Source: Microbotryomycetes sp. JL201
Taxonomy: Eukaryota > Basidiomycota > Microbotryomycetes
Reading direction: 5' to 3'
NCBI GenBank assembly: GCA_033819885.1
Contig: JAQYUZ010000020.1
Coordinates: forward strand, 124,001 to 188,000
Length of the DNA: 64,000 nucleotides
The translations under genes and the position numbers were made by a program. Within the stretch, counting starts at the first letter, position 1; each line of letters starts with the position of its first letter. The notes beneath the pieces are model-generated. The model did no database searches, had not been told where the DNA came from, and was given only the letters and a program-made list of their open reading frames with translations. Shown one piece after another: positions 1-13,349 of this stretch.

Positions 1-164
1 GTTGAGTAGAATTCATGAAAGCGCGAGCTTTCACTTCGTGTACATTTCGTCACTTGACCTCGAAATTGATTCGCAGGTTCCAACCCCCGCGATTGTCGTT
101 TCGCCAACGGAAAGGCATCATTCGCAACGGGCAAAGTTGAGGCACGTCACCGACTGTCGTGAGG

Positions 165-1870
165 ATGGCACCTGGTGCGCCATCGGCCGTCGGTGATGGC
201 AACTTGATGTACAGGCAACGGCGGGACTTTCAACGACCAACCGTGCTCAGGTGCGCCCCAGGAACTGCCGCTTGCATAGCAAAGAGAGCTGCTTCTGATC
301 AATGTTTGCTTGACAGCCGCTATGCCATTCTCGGCTTTCTTTCTTCGGGCACGTACGGCCGCGTGTACAAGGCCCGAACTCGCAAGCCATCGTCCGACAT
401 GTCGCCAGCTGGCTTGATGGGCACGCCAGGCGCATTGACGCCGGGCAAGCGACTGAAACTGTCACGAGATGATGGCGAAGAAGAGGGCGAACTCGTCGCT
501 ATCAAAAAGTTCAAGCCTGACAAAGAAGGCGAGGCGGTCACGTATACCGGCATCAGTCAGAGTGCATGTCGAGAAATCATGGTGAGAGGAGGTGTATACG
601 GCTGGCATTACAGGACTTGGTCTCAGAGTCTTTCGCCCAGATTAATCGGGAAATGGCGCACGAGAATGTCACGGCCTTGCGCGAAGTCATGCTCGAGGAA
701 AAAAGTATCTATCTTGTGTTCGAGTATGCCGAACACGATTTTCTGGTATGTTCGTCGCCTTTTGCGCCCGACTCCGGCTCGTCCTAAGTTTGAAAACACA
801 GCAAATCATTCACCACCACTCATCGACCCGGACACCCTTGCCTGTCGGTGTCCTCAAGTCGCTGTTGTGGCAGCTTTTCAACGGGGTGTCGTACCTCCAT
901 GACAACTGGATCATTCACCGCGATCTCAAGCCCGCCAACATTCTCGTCAATGGTCACGGGCAGGTCAAGATAGGCGATCTGGGTCTCGCTAGGTTGTATC
1001 AGGAACCCCTTCAGCCGCTGTACACGTCAGACAAGGTGCGTTGAAGTGCGTCCCAGGCCGATTTGCTGCCTGATGGCAACTCTCTACGGTTAGATTGTGG
1101 TGACGGTGTGGTATCGCTCGCCAGAATTGCTCCTTGGTGCGCGACATTATACGCCTGCTATCGATGTGTGGTCTATGGGATGCATCTACGGCGAGCTCTT
1201 GGGCCTAAGACCTATGTTCAAAGGCGAAGAGGCCAAAGTCGATTTGGCCGGCAAAAAGGGCGGCGTACCGTTTCAGAAAGACCAGCTGATGAAAGTCATC
1301 GAAGTGCTGGGCAGCATCGACCGTGGGTGCTGCAAGCTCGTACGCAAAGAAACTAGCTAAGCTGTCTTTGACAGGCTTGCAATGGCCCAACGTTGTCCAG
1401 ATGCCAGAGTACCCGAATCTAGCCCGCTTGGACCGACACGCAGACTCCCTTGAGCATTGGTATACCTCACGCAATCACACAAGCAAGCAAGAGCCGGCGG
1501 CGTCGGCATCCGGTTTCGACCTGCTCAGGCAATTGCTGATTTACGACCCGACGAGAAGAATTACTGCTCGAGCTTCGTTGACGCATCCTTGGTGGGGACA
1601 CGAGCCGAGACCTCATGTCAAGTGGGTGCTGGTGCGCGTCCTTAGCAGGCCGCTAACTGACCTGGACACTGCAGTGCTTTCACAGGTCTTCCACCGGGAG
1701 TCTCTTACCCCATGCGTCGGGTCACACACGACGAGTCGGACCCGAAGTTGAGCGCGGCCAGCCGCAACAGTTTCGCGGCCAGCGCAGGAGGAAGCGCTGT
1801 CGGCACAGGTTTGCCATTTGCAGCGAATGCCGTAGGCAGGGCGGCCAAGCGTTCCCGTTTAGATCATTAA
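165..1870 (+). CDS. SSN3: CDK8-type cyclin-dependent kinase (Mediator kinase module)
   Basis: Serine/threonine kinase that with cyclin C forms the Mediator kinase module and phosphorylates transcription factors and RNA polymerase II in the nucleus. Seen: glycine loop [19 protein letters not shown] lysine, a SACREI helix (the CDK8 counterpart of PSTAIRE), [20 protein letters not shown], catalytic [40 protein letters not shown] and a C-lobe ending [32 protein letters not shown] and the LYQEPLQPL loop are CDK8-specific. Introns seen include 251-316, 582-640 and others after HDFL, TSDK and LGSID. The first is 66 nt with no in-frame stop, so retention would leave the frame open. The start ATG at 165 is the first in frame; the last residues are a basic tail [10 protein letters not shown]. 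The DLG in place of the animal DMG is a small difference. Confidence 0.93.
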
Positions 1871-2205
1871 GGTCATTCATTCGAGTCGTGCACAGTGTTG
1901 TTGTATCGTCAGAGTTCGTACAGTCACGTGATGCCCGGAGAGCGGCGAAACCTTTGAGCCGTTCTCAATCAAAGTCGCTGCGCGCATCTCTGGCGAGTTT
2001 TGAGATCCGAGGGGAGAGAGATTAGATCTGGGATCTCTTTCTTCTCTGCGGAGCGGCCATTGCTGATGACCTCGTTTGGCCTCCTTTTTGATCACGAATC
2101 TCGAAGCCATGACGAATCCAGCGCCTGTTGCAAGTCCATTGACCTACACGACCGTGCAGTCCGGTTGTCCGCACTCAGTACCTGACAGAGTGGCTTGTGT
2201 GCACT
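1871..2205. other. Intergenic region between CDK8 and MTHFR
   Basis: No gene was recognised in this 335-base stretch; it should hold the CDK8 terminator and the promoter and 5' leader of the reductase gene. A short open frame starting with ATG at 2109 goes out of frame with the reductase across the proposed leader intron, so it is probably not its N-terminus. Confidence 0.5.
1924..1931. promoter_or_regulatory. TCACGTGA E-box upstream of the MTHFR gene
   Basis: The perfect palindrome TCACGTGA lies about 280 bases upstream of the proposed first exon end of the methylenetetrahydrofolate reductase gene. In yeasts this is the Cbf1 site that recruits Met4 to sulphur and methionine genes. The match and its position are seen; its use here is inferred. 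Confidence 0.5.
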
Positions 2206-4879
<2,674 letters not shown>

Positions 4880-5671
4880 CTTGTCTTTACTATTCCCATT
4901 TCTTCCTGTTGCCATCAACTGGCTTTGGTGCCCTCAACAGGCTCGCATTCACTTGTACACACACTTTTCGTTTCAACATAGAGATACCAGCCGAGTTTCA
5001 ACATACCACAAAAGTCGGCTCCCGAGTCGCCACAAAGTAGCTTGTTTTGAACTTTTCTTGCAATGCACAATAACCCAAGCGTTATTTCTCAGACCCGTGC
5101 GATGGCGCGGTCAGACACCTTCATTCACGAAGCAAAGATCTGAACACAATCGGAGCGTAAGCAAGGTTGACTGCCGAGTCAGTGATGTGACACAGCAATC
5201 CTAGTCACCCTGGTACTTAGGGTACGCCGCGCCAAATGTCGATTTCAATTCTCACTCCTGGACACGATCGCTCCAGTCATGTTTCTTGTTACGCTGCAAC
5301 GTTGGTTCGCAGCACTTTTGAAAAAGTCTGAAGCATCGCTGGCTTGAAAGAATGGTCTTCAGGCTCACCCTTTTCGTCACGTGATCGGCACAGAATTTTG
5401 GCGTCTCCCGGGGCCTCTTTGTATTGTCAACAGTTTGGCCGTATTCTCGCGATCAACATGCTGTCAGTGAATATGGTCGTCTCGGCATAAAGTCATTAAT
5501 TCAGCGTTTTTTGTGACTCGTTGCGCGCTGAGCTTGGCCACGGCGTGCGCAGCAAGTGGGCGGTGTCGCGGGTGACGTCGCAACTTTCCAGACTTGGCTT
5601 TCTTTTGACCACCAAAGCCTAACACCAACTCTGCCCAATCCTTTTCTCTCGCCCACTCAAAGCTAGCAAAG
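4880..5671. other. Intergenic region between MTHFR and PMP3
   Basis: About 790 bases without a recognisable coding region on either strand. It contains a TCACGTGA site at 5377-5384, about 290 bases before the Pmp3 start, and pyrimidine-rich stretches close to the gene. No RNA gene was recognised. Confidence 0.5.
5377..5384. promoter_or_regulatory. TCACGTGA E-box upstream of PMP3
   Basis: An exact TCACGTGA palindrome lies in the region upstream of the Pmp3-like gene. bHLH factors of the Cbf1 or Pho4 type bind this word in yeasts. Function here is not shown. Confidence 0.3.
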
Positions 5672-6219
5672 ATGCCTTTCACAGGTGCGCGACACTCGTC
5701 GACTGTGCAGCGTCACGAGCGCTGTCCAGCCCCTCGGTCTCGCGGTTCCTGGCTTTCAAACTGACACATTCACCTCTGAAACAGCCTCCGATATTTGCAA
5801 GATCATCTTGGCAATCATCTTGCCGCCGCTTGGAGTCTTCCTCGAGCGGGGATGCAATGCTGTAAGTCTCTTGGCGTCGCAAAGACTTTGGGCGCGGCAG
5901 AGCACGCCTCGCCACCGCCATTGTACTGCGCCGGGCGAGCCCTTGCATTCGCATCAGTTCACTGACAAACTAACAATCCGCTCAGGACTTCTGGATTAAC
6001 GTCCTCTTGTGCGTTCCGCCGCCAATTGCGCTCAGCAACGAGCCGTGCACTCCTTAGTCGGCTGACAATCTCTTGCGCTGCTGCTGATAAATACTACAGG
6101 ACCATTCTCGGTTACCTTCCCGGTATCATTCACGCGTTGTACATCATCCTCAAGGTTCGTGTATCCTCGTCGCAGCAGCAAACGAGTCACTTTCTGACGC
6201 GCCTCTCCGCAGTACTAAA
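5672..6219 (+). CDS. PMP3: Plasma membrane proteolipid 3 (Pmp3/RCI2 family), five exons
   Basis: Small hydrophobic protein that keeps plasma-membrane potential and cation tolerance in fungi and plants. Exons 5672-5684, 5785-5861, 5986-6008, 6100-6154 and 6214-6219 join in phase into 57 residues. Seen: start MPFTASDICKII, the family core ILPPLGVFLERGC, then INVLLTILGYLPGIIHALYI and the end ILKY. Two membrane helices are expected. 57 residues is normal for the family. The last exon carries only Tyr and the stop codon. All four introns (100, 124, 91 and 59 nt) have GT and AG ends. Identification is firm because the spliced protein matches the family end to end. Confidence 0.93.
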
Positions 6220-6806
6220 CGCGCGGAGCTGTGGATGGTATCCCATCAAGTCGTGACTAGTTCAAACTAGCTTCTCAGCACAACATACTCTTCTGTTGCA
6301 GTAGCAAACCGTGTCGTAATCCATCTTCATTCGACAACAGCTCTCGCGAGTCCGCTGCCGCCAGCTTTTCCTCTCGCAATGACGGTCAAGGCCGACGTGT
6401 TGACTGTAGGAGTGCTCGCCGGCCTCTTCGACCTCGTCCTGTAGGAATTGTCAAGCATATCTCCTCATGACAATGAGCGTCTTTATACTCCCTTGAAGAG
6501 TCGTTCGCGCACCGAAGAGCCCTGGAAGCGACGACTAATCACCGAGTGGCTCACGATGGTCCAGCAGCACAAGTCGCATGGTTCAGTTGTCTAAGCAAGT
6601 TGCTCAAAGAGGAGCTGCCAACAAATTTGAGAGTTGAGTCCCTCCAGGTAGCGCCACCCGACCTGAAGCTGTCATCGCATTGCTGGGATCTCGACCGTGC
6701 CAAAGGACCCGAGTTTCAAATTGGCAATACATCTATTTGTTCTCAAACAACGCCGCGGGTTTCTCGACGTGTGAAAGCAAGCCTGGGCGACAAAAATGCT
6801 TCACTT
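6220..6806. other. Intergenic region between PMP3 and the THADA/Trm732-like gene
   Basis: This stretch separates two convergent genes. A 21-codon frame starting at 6379 and a longer plus-strand frame from 6546 into the end of the minus-strand gene are open, but resemble no family and have no clear splice partners. I support no gene here. Confidence 0.45.
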
Positions 6807-9800
6807 TCAATTGATGACCGCTACCAACTCGTCACGCGAGTTCGCCCTGGTAAGCCTGTACGCCCACTTGCAAACGAGCTCGTCACCAAGTAGTCCAAGC
6901 GGTCCTCGAGCGTTGGCTGTCACCCTCTTGAGATCTACCAATGCATCCTCTGCGGCCAACGCCTGCGACAATTCACACTCGAGCAGGTCATCCTTGAAGA
7001 TATTTGGCTTTTCGATCGCAAACAACAGAGACGTCGGCTTGCGTAGTTCGGCAATATCGGCATCTGCGGCAAATTTCAGCCTGCTGACCTGGCTTGCGCC
7101 GAGAAAAACTTACCGAATTCACTCGAAACTTGAGCGAAAGATGGCGGCCCGGCGCTGCCGAGCACCGCTTCAATGGCTCGCCTTTCACATACTGACACGC
7201 CTCCATTCCACCCTCGTGCTACAATGGTTGATGCCACATCTCGAACAGCCGGATCGTCGTCTTGCAACAGCCTGAGCAGCAATCGGCAGAACGGCTCGCT
7301 CTTGACAGTCTCCAACTCGCGCAATTCGTTGAGAGCTTTAACAGCTGACTCGCGCGACTCTATCGACTGGTGTACTTCCGATGCGGTATCGATCAGACTC
7401 AGTGCCTCTTGCGTGTTCTTTGTCTGCGGATCGGGGGGATTAGCTTGGTTACGATCAAACTCAAACAAACGCACAGCATTCGCCAACCGGGCAATCAACG
7501 GCAACAAAGCTTCTCTGAGCGGTACAATGGCTGTCCGCCGCCGCCTGTCTATCAACAGCGCCTTGTTCGTGTCGAGCACGCTGGTCTCGTCGTCCCAAGT
7601 AACGTTCAAAAGTTGCTCGAGCGCGACGATGCGGCATTCAGAGGCAACATCCTCTGCCAACGCCAAACGCAAGAGACTTTGTTTGATGCTCTCTAGCGTA
7701 ATCCGCGACACTGCCTCTGCTTTCGCAAGAGCCCGTCTTTGAACCTCCAAAAATGGAGAAGCCAGTCCAGCCTCTAGTAACATCATCATGTTGCCGTCGT
7801 CAAGCAGTGCCAAGCTGAACGCGGCAGCGACAAAGTTTTCGGCGCTGGGCAGATGCGCCGTCCGGCGGGGCCACATGCGAGCATGATCCAATTCTGCATA
7901 CGCATGTTCGAGGATAGCGCTTGGTTCAAATCCGTGCAAAGTGGCACAGATACGAGCAATGTCGAACAATGTCGCACCGACAGCAAACGAATGCTTGCCA
8001 TTCAGCAATACCGGAGCCAGATCTTCGATCGCCCGGTGTACTGATTCCAAAGCGTCAGGAAGCCGCCACTCGGCTCTGCAGCTCTCCACGACTCACATGA
8101 CGAAAGGTCACTATGCGGCAAGGGGCCCGCAGCTTGCAAGACGCGCAGAACTTGAACCAGTCTGCCGTGAATCTAAGGATTGATGTCAGCACAAGATTGC
8201 CTCCTTCCGACTTGAGCGATTCACTTCGTTCTCATCTTTGCCAGGCACCTCTGACAAGATCTCGACACAAACCGACGCCACTTTTTGCGTTGGGATCAAT
8301 CCAGTCAGCGCATCGCCAGCGACGTCGCGAATCTGCTTGCGGTGAGTCAGATGGCTGAAAATTTGTTGTCACAGTCACAAGGCTTGCCTTCCACACCCGT
8401 GACTTGGCGCATTTTCGCACAATTGGGATGAAGACGTCCGATGGCGACGATGATGTCGGATCCACCCGATTGGTAGTCTGAATAAGCGACAGGAGCATCA
8501 AGATGGAGAATAGGCTGCTGTGCAAGTCGGATGTCTTCGAAATAGATCATGTCAGTTCTGCGGTAGCAAAGCGCCGATTTGGACTTACCGGGAGGTCGTC
8601 AAGGTGCTCTCGGCTGCAATATTCGAGCTCTCGCAGCAACACGGCGTGCAATGCGGGAAATCGACCGAAAAAGTCGTCTGCGGTCAGCCGATGTTGAAGT
8701 GCCAAGTGGTCGCGCTTGAGGTTGATTCGCCGTGAAGTAAACGCTCGTGTCACAAGGGCCGAATATGTGAGCATGGCCACGTTACGGCAAATCCAGCTGC
8801 ATCAACCTGTTAGTACGGTCAAGCGAAGTACGTCTGTTCTGCTTACTTTGAGGACCAGAATAGAGCCACCGAAACAAGGAAGCCTCGCTCGATGTAAGGC
8901 GCAACGAGCGGGGCGCACTTCGAGTCAAGGATTGCCGTCCTCAGCGTGTTCATGGCGTGCACCCGACTGCTGTCCCGGATGTCTGTCGATTTGGACTCGG
9001 CAATCTCAAATAGTCGCTCGAATGCTTTTTTGCACTGCGCGAGATCTACAGGCATCATGACAGTGAGCAGTCCAACGATGCAGTAAGGTACACCCGCAGA
9101 TCTTCGGGTAGTCGACACGTCGCCGGCCACAATTGAGTCAATGTGCATCTGAACGGCACAGGGCGATCAGAGAACGGTGCTTGCACAGGTAGCTCAAAAC
9201 TTACCGTTAGCCATTCGTACGGTAGCTCAGACACCTCCGGCCATCCTTGGCAGCTCAACAAAGCTGCACAGGCACGAGTATAACAAGGACTAACGGCCAT
9301 GTAGCCGCCTCTGTGACGAATACGCGCCAACCACTCTGCGAACAGGGCGCCAATATGCTTGACGTCGTCTGTCGTCCACACTTGCTTGAATGCGTCAGTG
9401 CCAAGTTCGGTTGGCAACCGAAGGATAGTCTCCAGTAGCTCGCTGCAGCACCCGAGTCAGCAAAGTTGACCATTCGGGCTAGGTCAAGCTCACCCGGCTT
9501 CTTTGATCGCTCGCCATGTTGCAGACAGAATGATTTTGTGCATCGGTCCGCCATGTCCTGCCGCTTCTTCTACTCCATCTGCCACATCCCCGTCGGTATC
9601 TGAAATGTGGATAGCGCGGGCCTCCTCATTATCTGCGGCTTGGGCTTCTAGTTCCGCCGTGCCTTCGGGTGCGCTCGCTGCCAATACCGGCGAAGTGACG
9701 TCCCACACGCGCTCGACAAGACGCAGCGCACGCACGAACAAATCTCTCCGCTCGTCAACCGTAGACAGGCGAGCGAACGCGGGCAAAGGAATCGACACGA

Positions 9801-11968
9801 ACAAATGGCGCAGTGCGAGGATTGTTCCGTGTATTGGGGTGGTCGAAGCTGCGTGAGCCAAATCTCGATCGTACGTAGCAATCTGTGTCTCGAGCAAGTC
9901 CATCAGACCGTTTATGAACGAGACTGCGACAGTACTTTGTGTAAGCTGAAGCAAGCAACGATGATGCGTTCATTCTTACATCCCGCGGGACCCTGCGTCA
10001 TCTTGAGCTTGTCCCATGAACCAATCTCGCTCAGTTGCCAACGGAAATCACCCTCGAGGGACCACTTGCGCCAGACGAGCCCAATGACACCCGCACCGGC
10101 ACTCGCTTCCGCATCACGACCGCTCTGGATCATCTTGAGGGCAGGAGCAAGCAGCTCCTGTTTAGCTCGAGTCTCGCCTCCAGCACCTTCGTAGCCCGGA
10201 AGCGGAGATGGGAATCGCTCGAGCAGCGACAATGCGAGCGCTCGCAAAGCCGTGTACGTGCTATTCATTTGCCGGAGCAGCGCAAACGTTGTTGACGCAT
10301 TGACGAGTTGCACATCAAACGGCCAAGCTCCTGAATCTTCCGTGAGAGCGCCGATGGTCGATCCGTCATCTATCTTGCGATGCTTCGCGTGGAACTGAGG
10401 CAAGTGGGTAGGCACGACTCGTCTGTACGAGGAGTAGCCTGCCGTAGGATCGTTCCCCGCCGTTTCAATAGTCTCTGTCGCATACTGAGCATCCAAGTTG
10501 GCTTGAAACAGCAGATCGAGCAACCGGATCGCGCTCATTTTTGTTCTGAAAGGCCGAGCCGGATTGAGGTTGGCAAACAACAGATCACACCACCATTGGA
10601 CAAAGTTGCGGACACTTTGGACATATTGCTTGGCCGTTTCATCCCCGACCTTGTCTGCACGCCGACGAGCTTTCCAAGCCGACGCGCGCAAGCGAATCAA
10701 GAGACGGCCGGACAAAGATTGGCAGTTCATGCGAAAGGCGCTATCTTCTTCGCCAAGACTGTTGACAAAGAACGTTCGAATATGCTCGAGGCTTGCCGTC
10801 GACAAAGGAGACGCGGTGGCGGTGGTCATGACGAGCAGCGAAAAGGCAGAACATCGTAACGAGGGATTGACGTTCTGTAGGCACTGGTCGAGCAGCGAGT
10901 GTGGCACGTTGAACTTGTCTGACGCGTGGTCTACATCTGCTTCGCCTATGTGCAAGAGCTGATACGTGTTGCCGACCTCGAGCGCCTCAAGCGCCGCTTG
11001 CAAATCAAGGCAACCCGGTTCGAGGAGCCCGCCTTGCTTGAGCAGAGCTTCGAGGCCGCGCTTACGCTGTTTCTGGATAATGGCAGGCAGCAAATGCAAG
11101 CACACGTTGTTGCGACCGGTGACGCCTCGCGCACGACATCCATCCGAGACAGGAGAAACCCAGAACAAATCGTCTACCGTGCCGGCCTTCCAAACGCGTT
11201 CGATCCAGACGAAGGCAGCTGTCCCTGCGACCGGCGAAACCTCGTCTGCCCTCGTCATAGCCTGTGTCAGCCGTCTGAGCACTCCAACCTCGACCGGTTC
11301 GTCCTTTCTCGAACAAAAGGACGTGAGTTCCTCCATGTCAAAATATGCCTGCATCGTTATGAACGTGTTGATAGTTCTCTTGTTGTGCCACGGCTCGAGT
11401 AGCGTCTTGTCGCGCAGGAACTCCTTTACTTTTCTGACCTGCATTAACTCGCTCAAGTCAAGAAGCGGTTTGAGTGTGGCCCTGCACTTTTGCATCAACA
11501 ACGTTGGCCCAGAGTCCCATGTCGTGTACACGGCGTTGGCGATCTCCATTAAGAACTCTGGCGAGAGTGAGCTGGTGAGCTCGGGCCCCTCTGGCGAGTC
11601 GATCTTGCCAACAGCACGCTGCAGTAGCAGCGAAATGACATCCATCGCGTTCAAATACATGGTGTTGGCCGTAGTAGTCGACATCGCTGGCGAATGTCCG
11701 CCTGTAATCGTGTGCAGTGCCAGGTGAAAGGCAGCATCGACTTGGCCGGCCCTGTGCATGAATAAGGCGTCAGTACGCAACCAAGCCGCAGAGGGAGCAG
11801 ACTTTGAGCTCACGTGAGTCCTGTATTGCTAGCGTCTCCAGTCTGCATGTGCTGTTTCGCCTTTGCTCTGCCCTTTGGCGTTTGGCGCATCAAAAGTTCA
11901 CGCCATCGAAGTAGCTCTTGCGCGCGGTCGTCAGACATGTCGGCGTCTCGCATGTCCAAGTATCGCAT
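6807..11968 (-). CDS. TRM732: THADA/Trm732-like protein (DUF2428), tRNA 2'-O-methylation partner
   Basis: Large alpha-solenoid protein. In yeast Trm732 pairs with the methyltransferase Trm7 for 2'-O-methylation of tRNA position 32. Seen on the minus strand: N-terminal helical repeats, LNPARPFRTKMSAIRLL, then the DUF2428 core: LSATWRAIKEAGE, HRGGYMAVSPCYTRACAALL, VHAMNTLRTAILDSKCAPLV, CRNVAMLTYSALVTRAF, FFGRFPALHAVLLREL and FIPIVRKCAKSRVWK, followed by a long C-terminal solenoid and a closing block FAIEKPNIFKDD. Several short introns are needed; one removes most of 7026-7120 and gives SSEFDADIAELRKP. The start is either MRYLDMRDADM (11968, used) or MSDDR (11938). The end AVIN is convergent with the Pmp3 side. 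The family is clear; the Trm732 role is by homology. Confidence 0.85.
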
Positions 11969-12002
11969 GCGCCAGCTGGCGCAGATTGCGATGCTAGGAC
12001 GT

Positions 12003-12364
12003 GTCGAAAGCAGCAGCAGCTAGAGACGAGCTGGGAGTGGGCGCCAGCATCGCTATAAGATGCGAAACTAGCCAATGCAAATCAAGGAAAAACCCACACG
12101 ACGTCGTCTCGACGTTTTAAATATCACCTCTTTTTGCTCCCCAATCCCCCCAAAAACATACGTCGCGAGAGTGCGCCCGTGGACATCGTCGGCCTGATCA
12201 ACTAGCAGGGATATTCGGACTCGTTCATCTGTGAGCTCGCGCTGGGAGCTCGTCAGAATATGCAGAATCGTGAAATCTAGAGATTTTTCTCGTTGATGCG
12301 TCGTGTAGCGCACGGGCATGGTCATAATCATTCTTGTCTGAATTCGAGTATTTTTCTAGGCTAT
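12003..12364. other. Intergenic region, no gene seen
   Basis: About 360 bases between the start of the THADA-like gene and the stop of the small membrane-protein gene, both on the minus strand. It includes the likely promoter of the first and the 3' end of the second. No coding or RNA signal was recognised. Confidence 0.5.
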
Positions 12365-12939
12365 TTATCCGGTGTGTACTCCTCGGCCCGCCCTGGATGA
12401 GGCGTTATCAAGGTTCAGTTTCATTTGCTGGCATTGTGGCAAGGCACAAGTGCGGGTTTCGGTCAGGCACTACTTACAGTCTTGTAGGCTGTCCAAGCCA
12501 CGTATATCGACACTTTGTCAAATCACGATTGTCAACATCGAGGAGCGAGAATCCCGTTAGCCAGCCAGGCTCAGTGCCACTCACATGCGCAGGCGGCAAG
12601 GTAAGGCAATCCGAGCTTGATCCAAACCAGGCCATCCTTCTGACCTAGCGAGAGAAAGTTCTTCAGGCTTTCCAGCACGCCAGGTATGCCAAATGGCACA
12701 AAGACAAGGAGGGCGTCGCTGCGCTTGACATTCATGTTCCCGCTCAGCCTTCAACATCCTCTCTAACGTCTCGACCTTTGATCTTTGGCTCACATGACGA
12801 GAAAGAACTGCAACAGGTGGTTCCGAAACGCGTTCGACAGCCACATTGTGATGATGATGCCGAGAATGGGACCCCCAAACGGGACGAGGAGAATTAATGC
12901 AATCGTGCCAATGAGTCGCACAGTCGCCGACTGGATCAT
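12365..12939 (-). CDS. Small three-helix membrane protein, unrecognised
   Basis: Four exons on the minus strand (12939-12794, 12718-12585, 12512-12478, 12427-12365) join in phase into a 125-residue protein; introns 12719-12793, 12513-12584 and 12428-12477 all have GT and AG ends. Three hydrophobic segments are visible: residues about 9-33 (IALILLVPFGGPILGIII), about 43-63 (LLVFVPFGIPGV) and about 88-105 (LPYLAACALSIYVAW), then a polar tail ending GRGVHTG. The first two helices share a pattern of aliphatic run, VPFG, one residue, P, which suggests an internal repeat. I do not recognise the family. The start MIQSATVRL is the first in-frame ATG of the hydrophobic exon; an extra 5' exon is possible. 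It is upstream of, and divergent from, the GH20 gene. Confidence 0.55.
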
Positions 12940-13349
12940 CCCACAGCGCCCGGTTTGAATTGAAGGAACGAAAACAGGTCCGATCCATATGCACGGCCAG
13001 GAGCTCCGCGGCAAAGTGACCTAGTCTCCTGCACGTCGGTGGCGAAGTGCAATAACCTCGACGTTTGGTAGATCTTGCGGGGAGAGAAACGCGTCTCTAT
13101 CGTGTTTGTGATACTTCGAAATTGCATGGAATTTGCGAAATGCGGATCAGTGGCACAACACACCTCCTGTCTTGAATCTTAGGGCCGAGTGCATTAGGTC
13201 AAAGTGTCCTTTACCAGCAGTTGAGAGTGGCACACGCTCCCATGCCGATTTTCAGCTTTTCTGCAGGGTCGTCATAGGCGCTTCGGTGCGCAGCAGGCTG
13301 AGACGAAGCGACTTTGCGACAGCAACAGCGCATTCGAGCTCTCGGCGCC
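12940..13349. other. Divergent intergenic region
   Basis: About 410 bases between the small membrane-protein gene (-) and the GH20 gene (+). It should carry both promoters. Open frames on both strands look like chance; no conserved motif was recognised. Confidence 0.45.

Noticed and set aside
2109-2190. N-terminal extension MTNPAPVASPLTYTT for the folate reductase
   Set aside because: Joining it through the only good donor puts the reductase out of frame, and the family protein starts at MVKIS.
6546-6893. 115-codon plus-strand frame between Pmp3 and the THADA-like gene
   Set aside because: It overlaps the well supported 3' end of the minus-strand gene and shows no domain.
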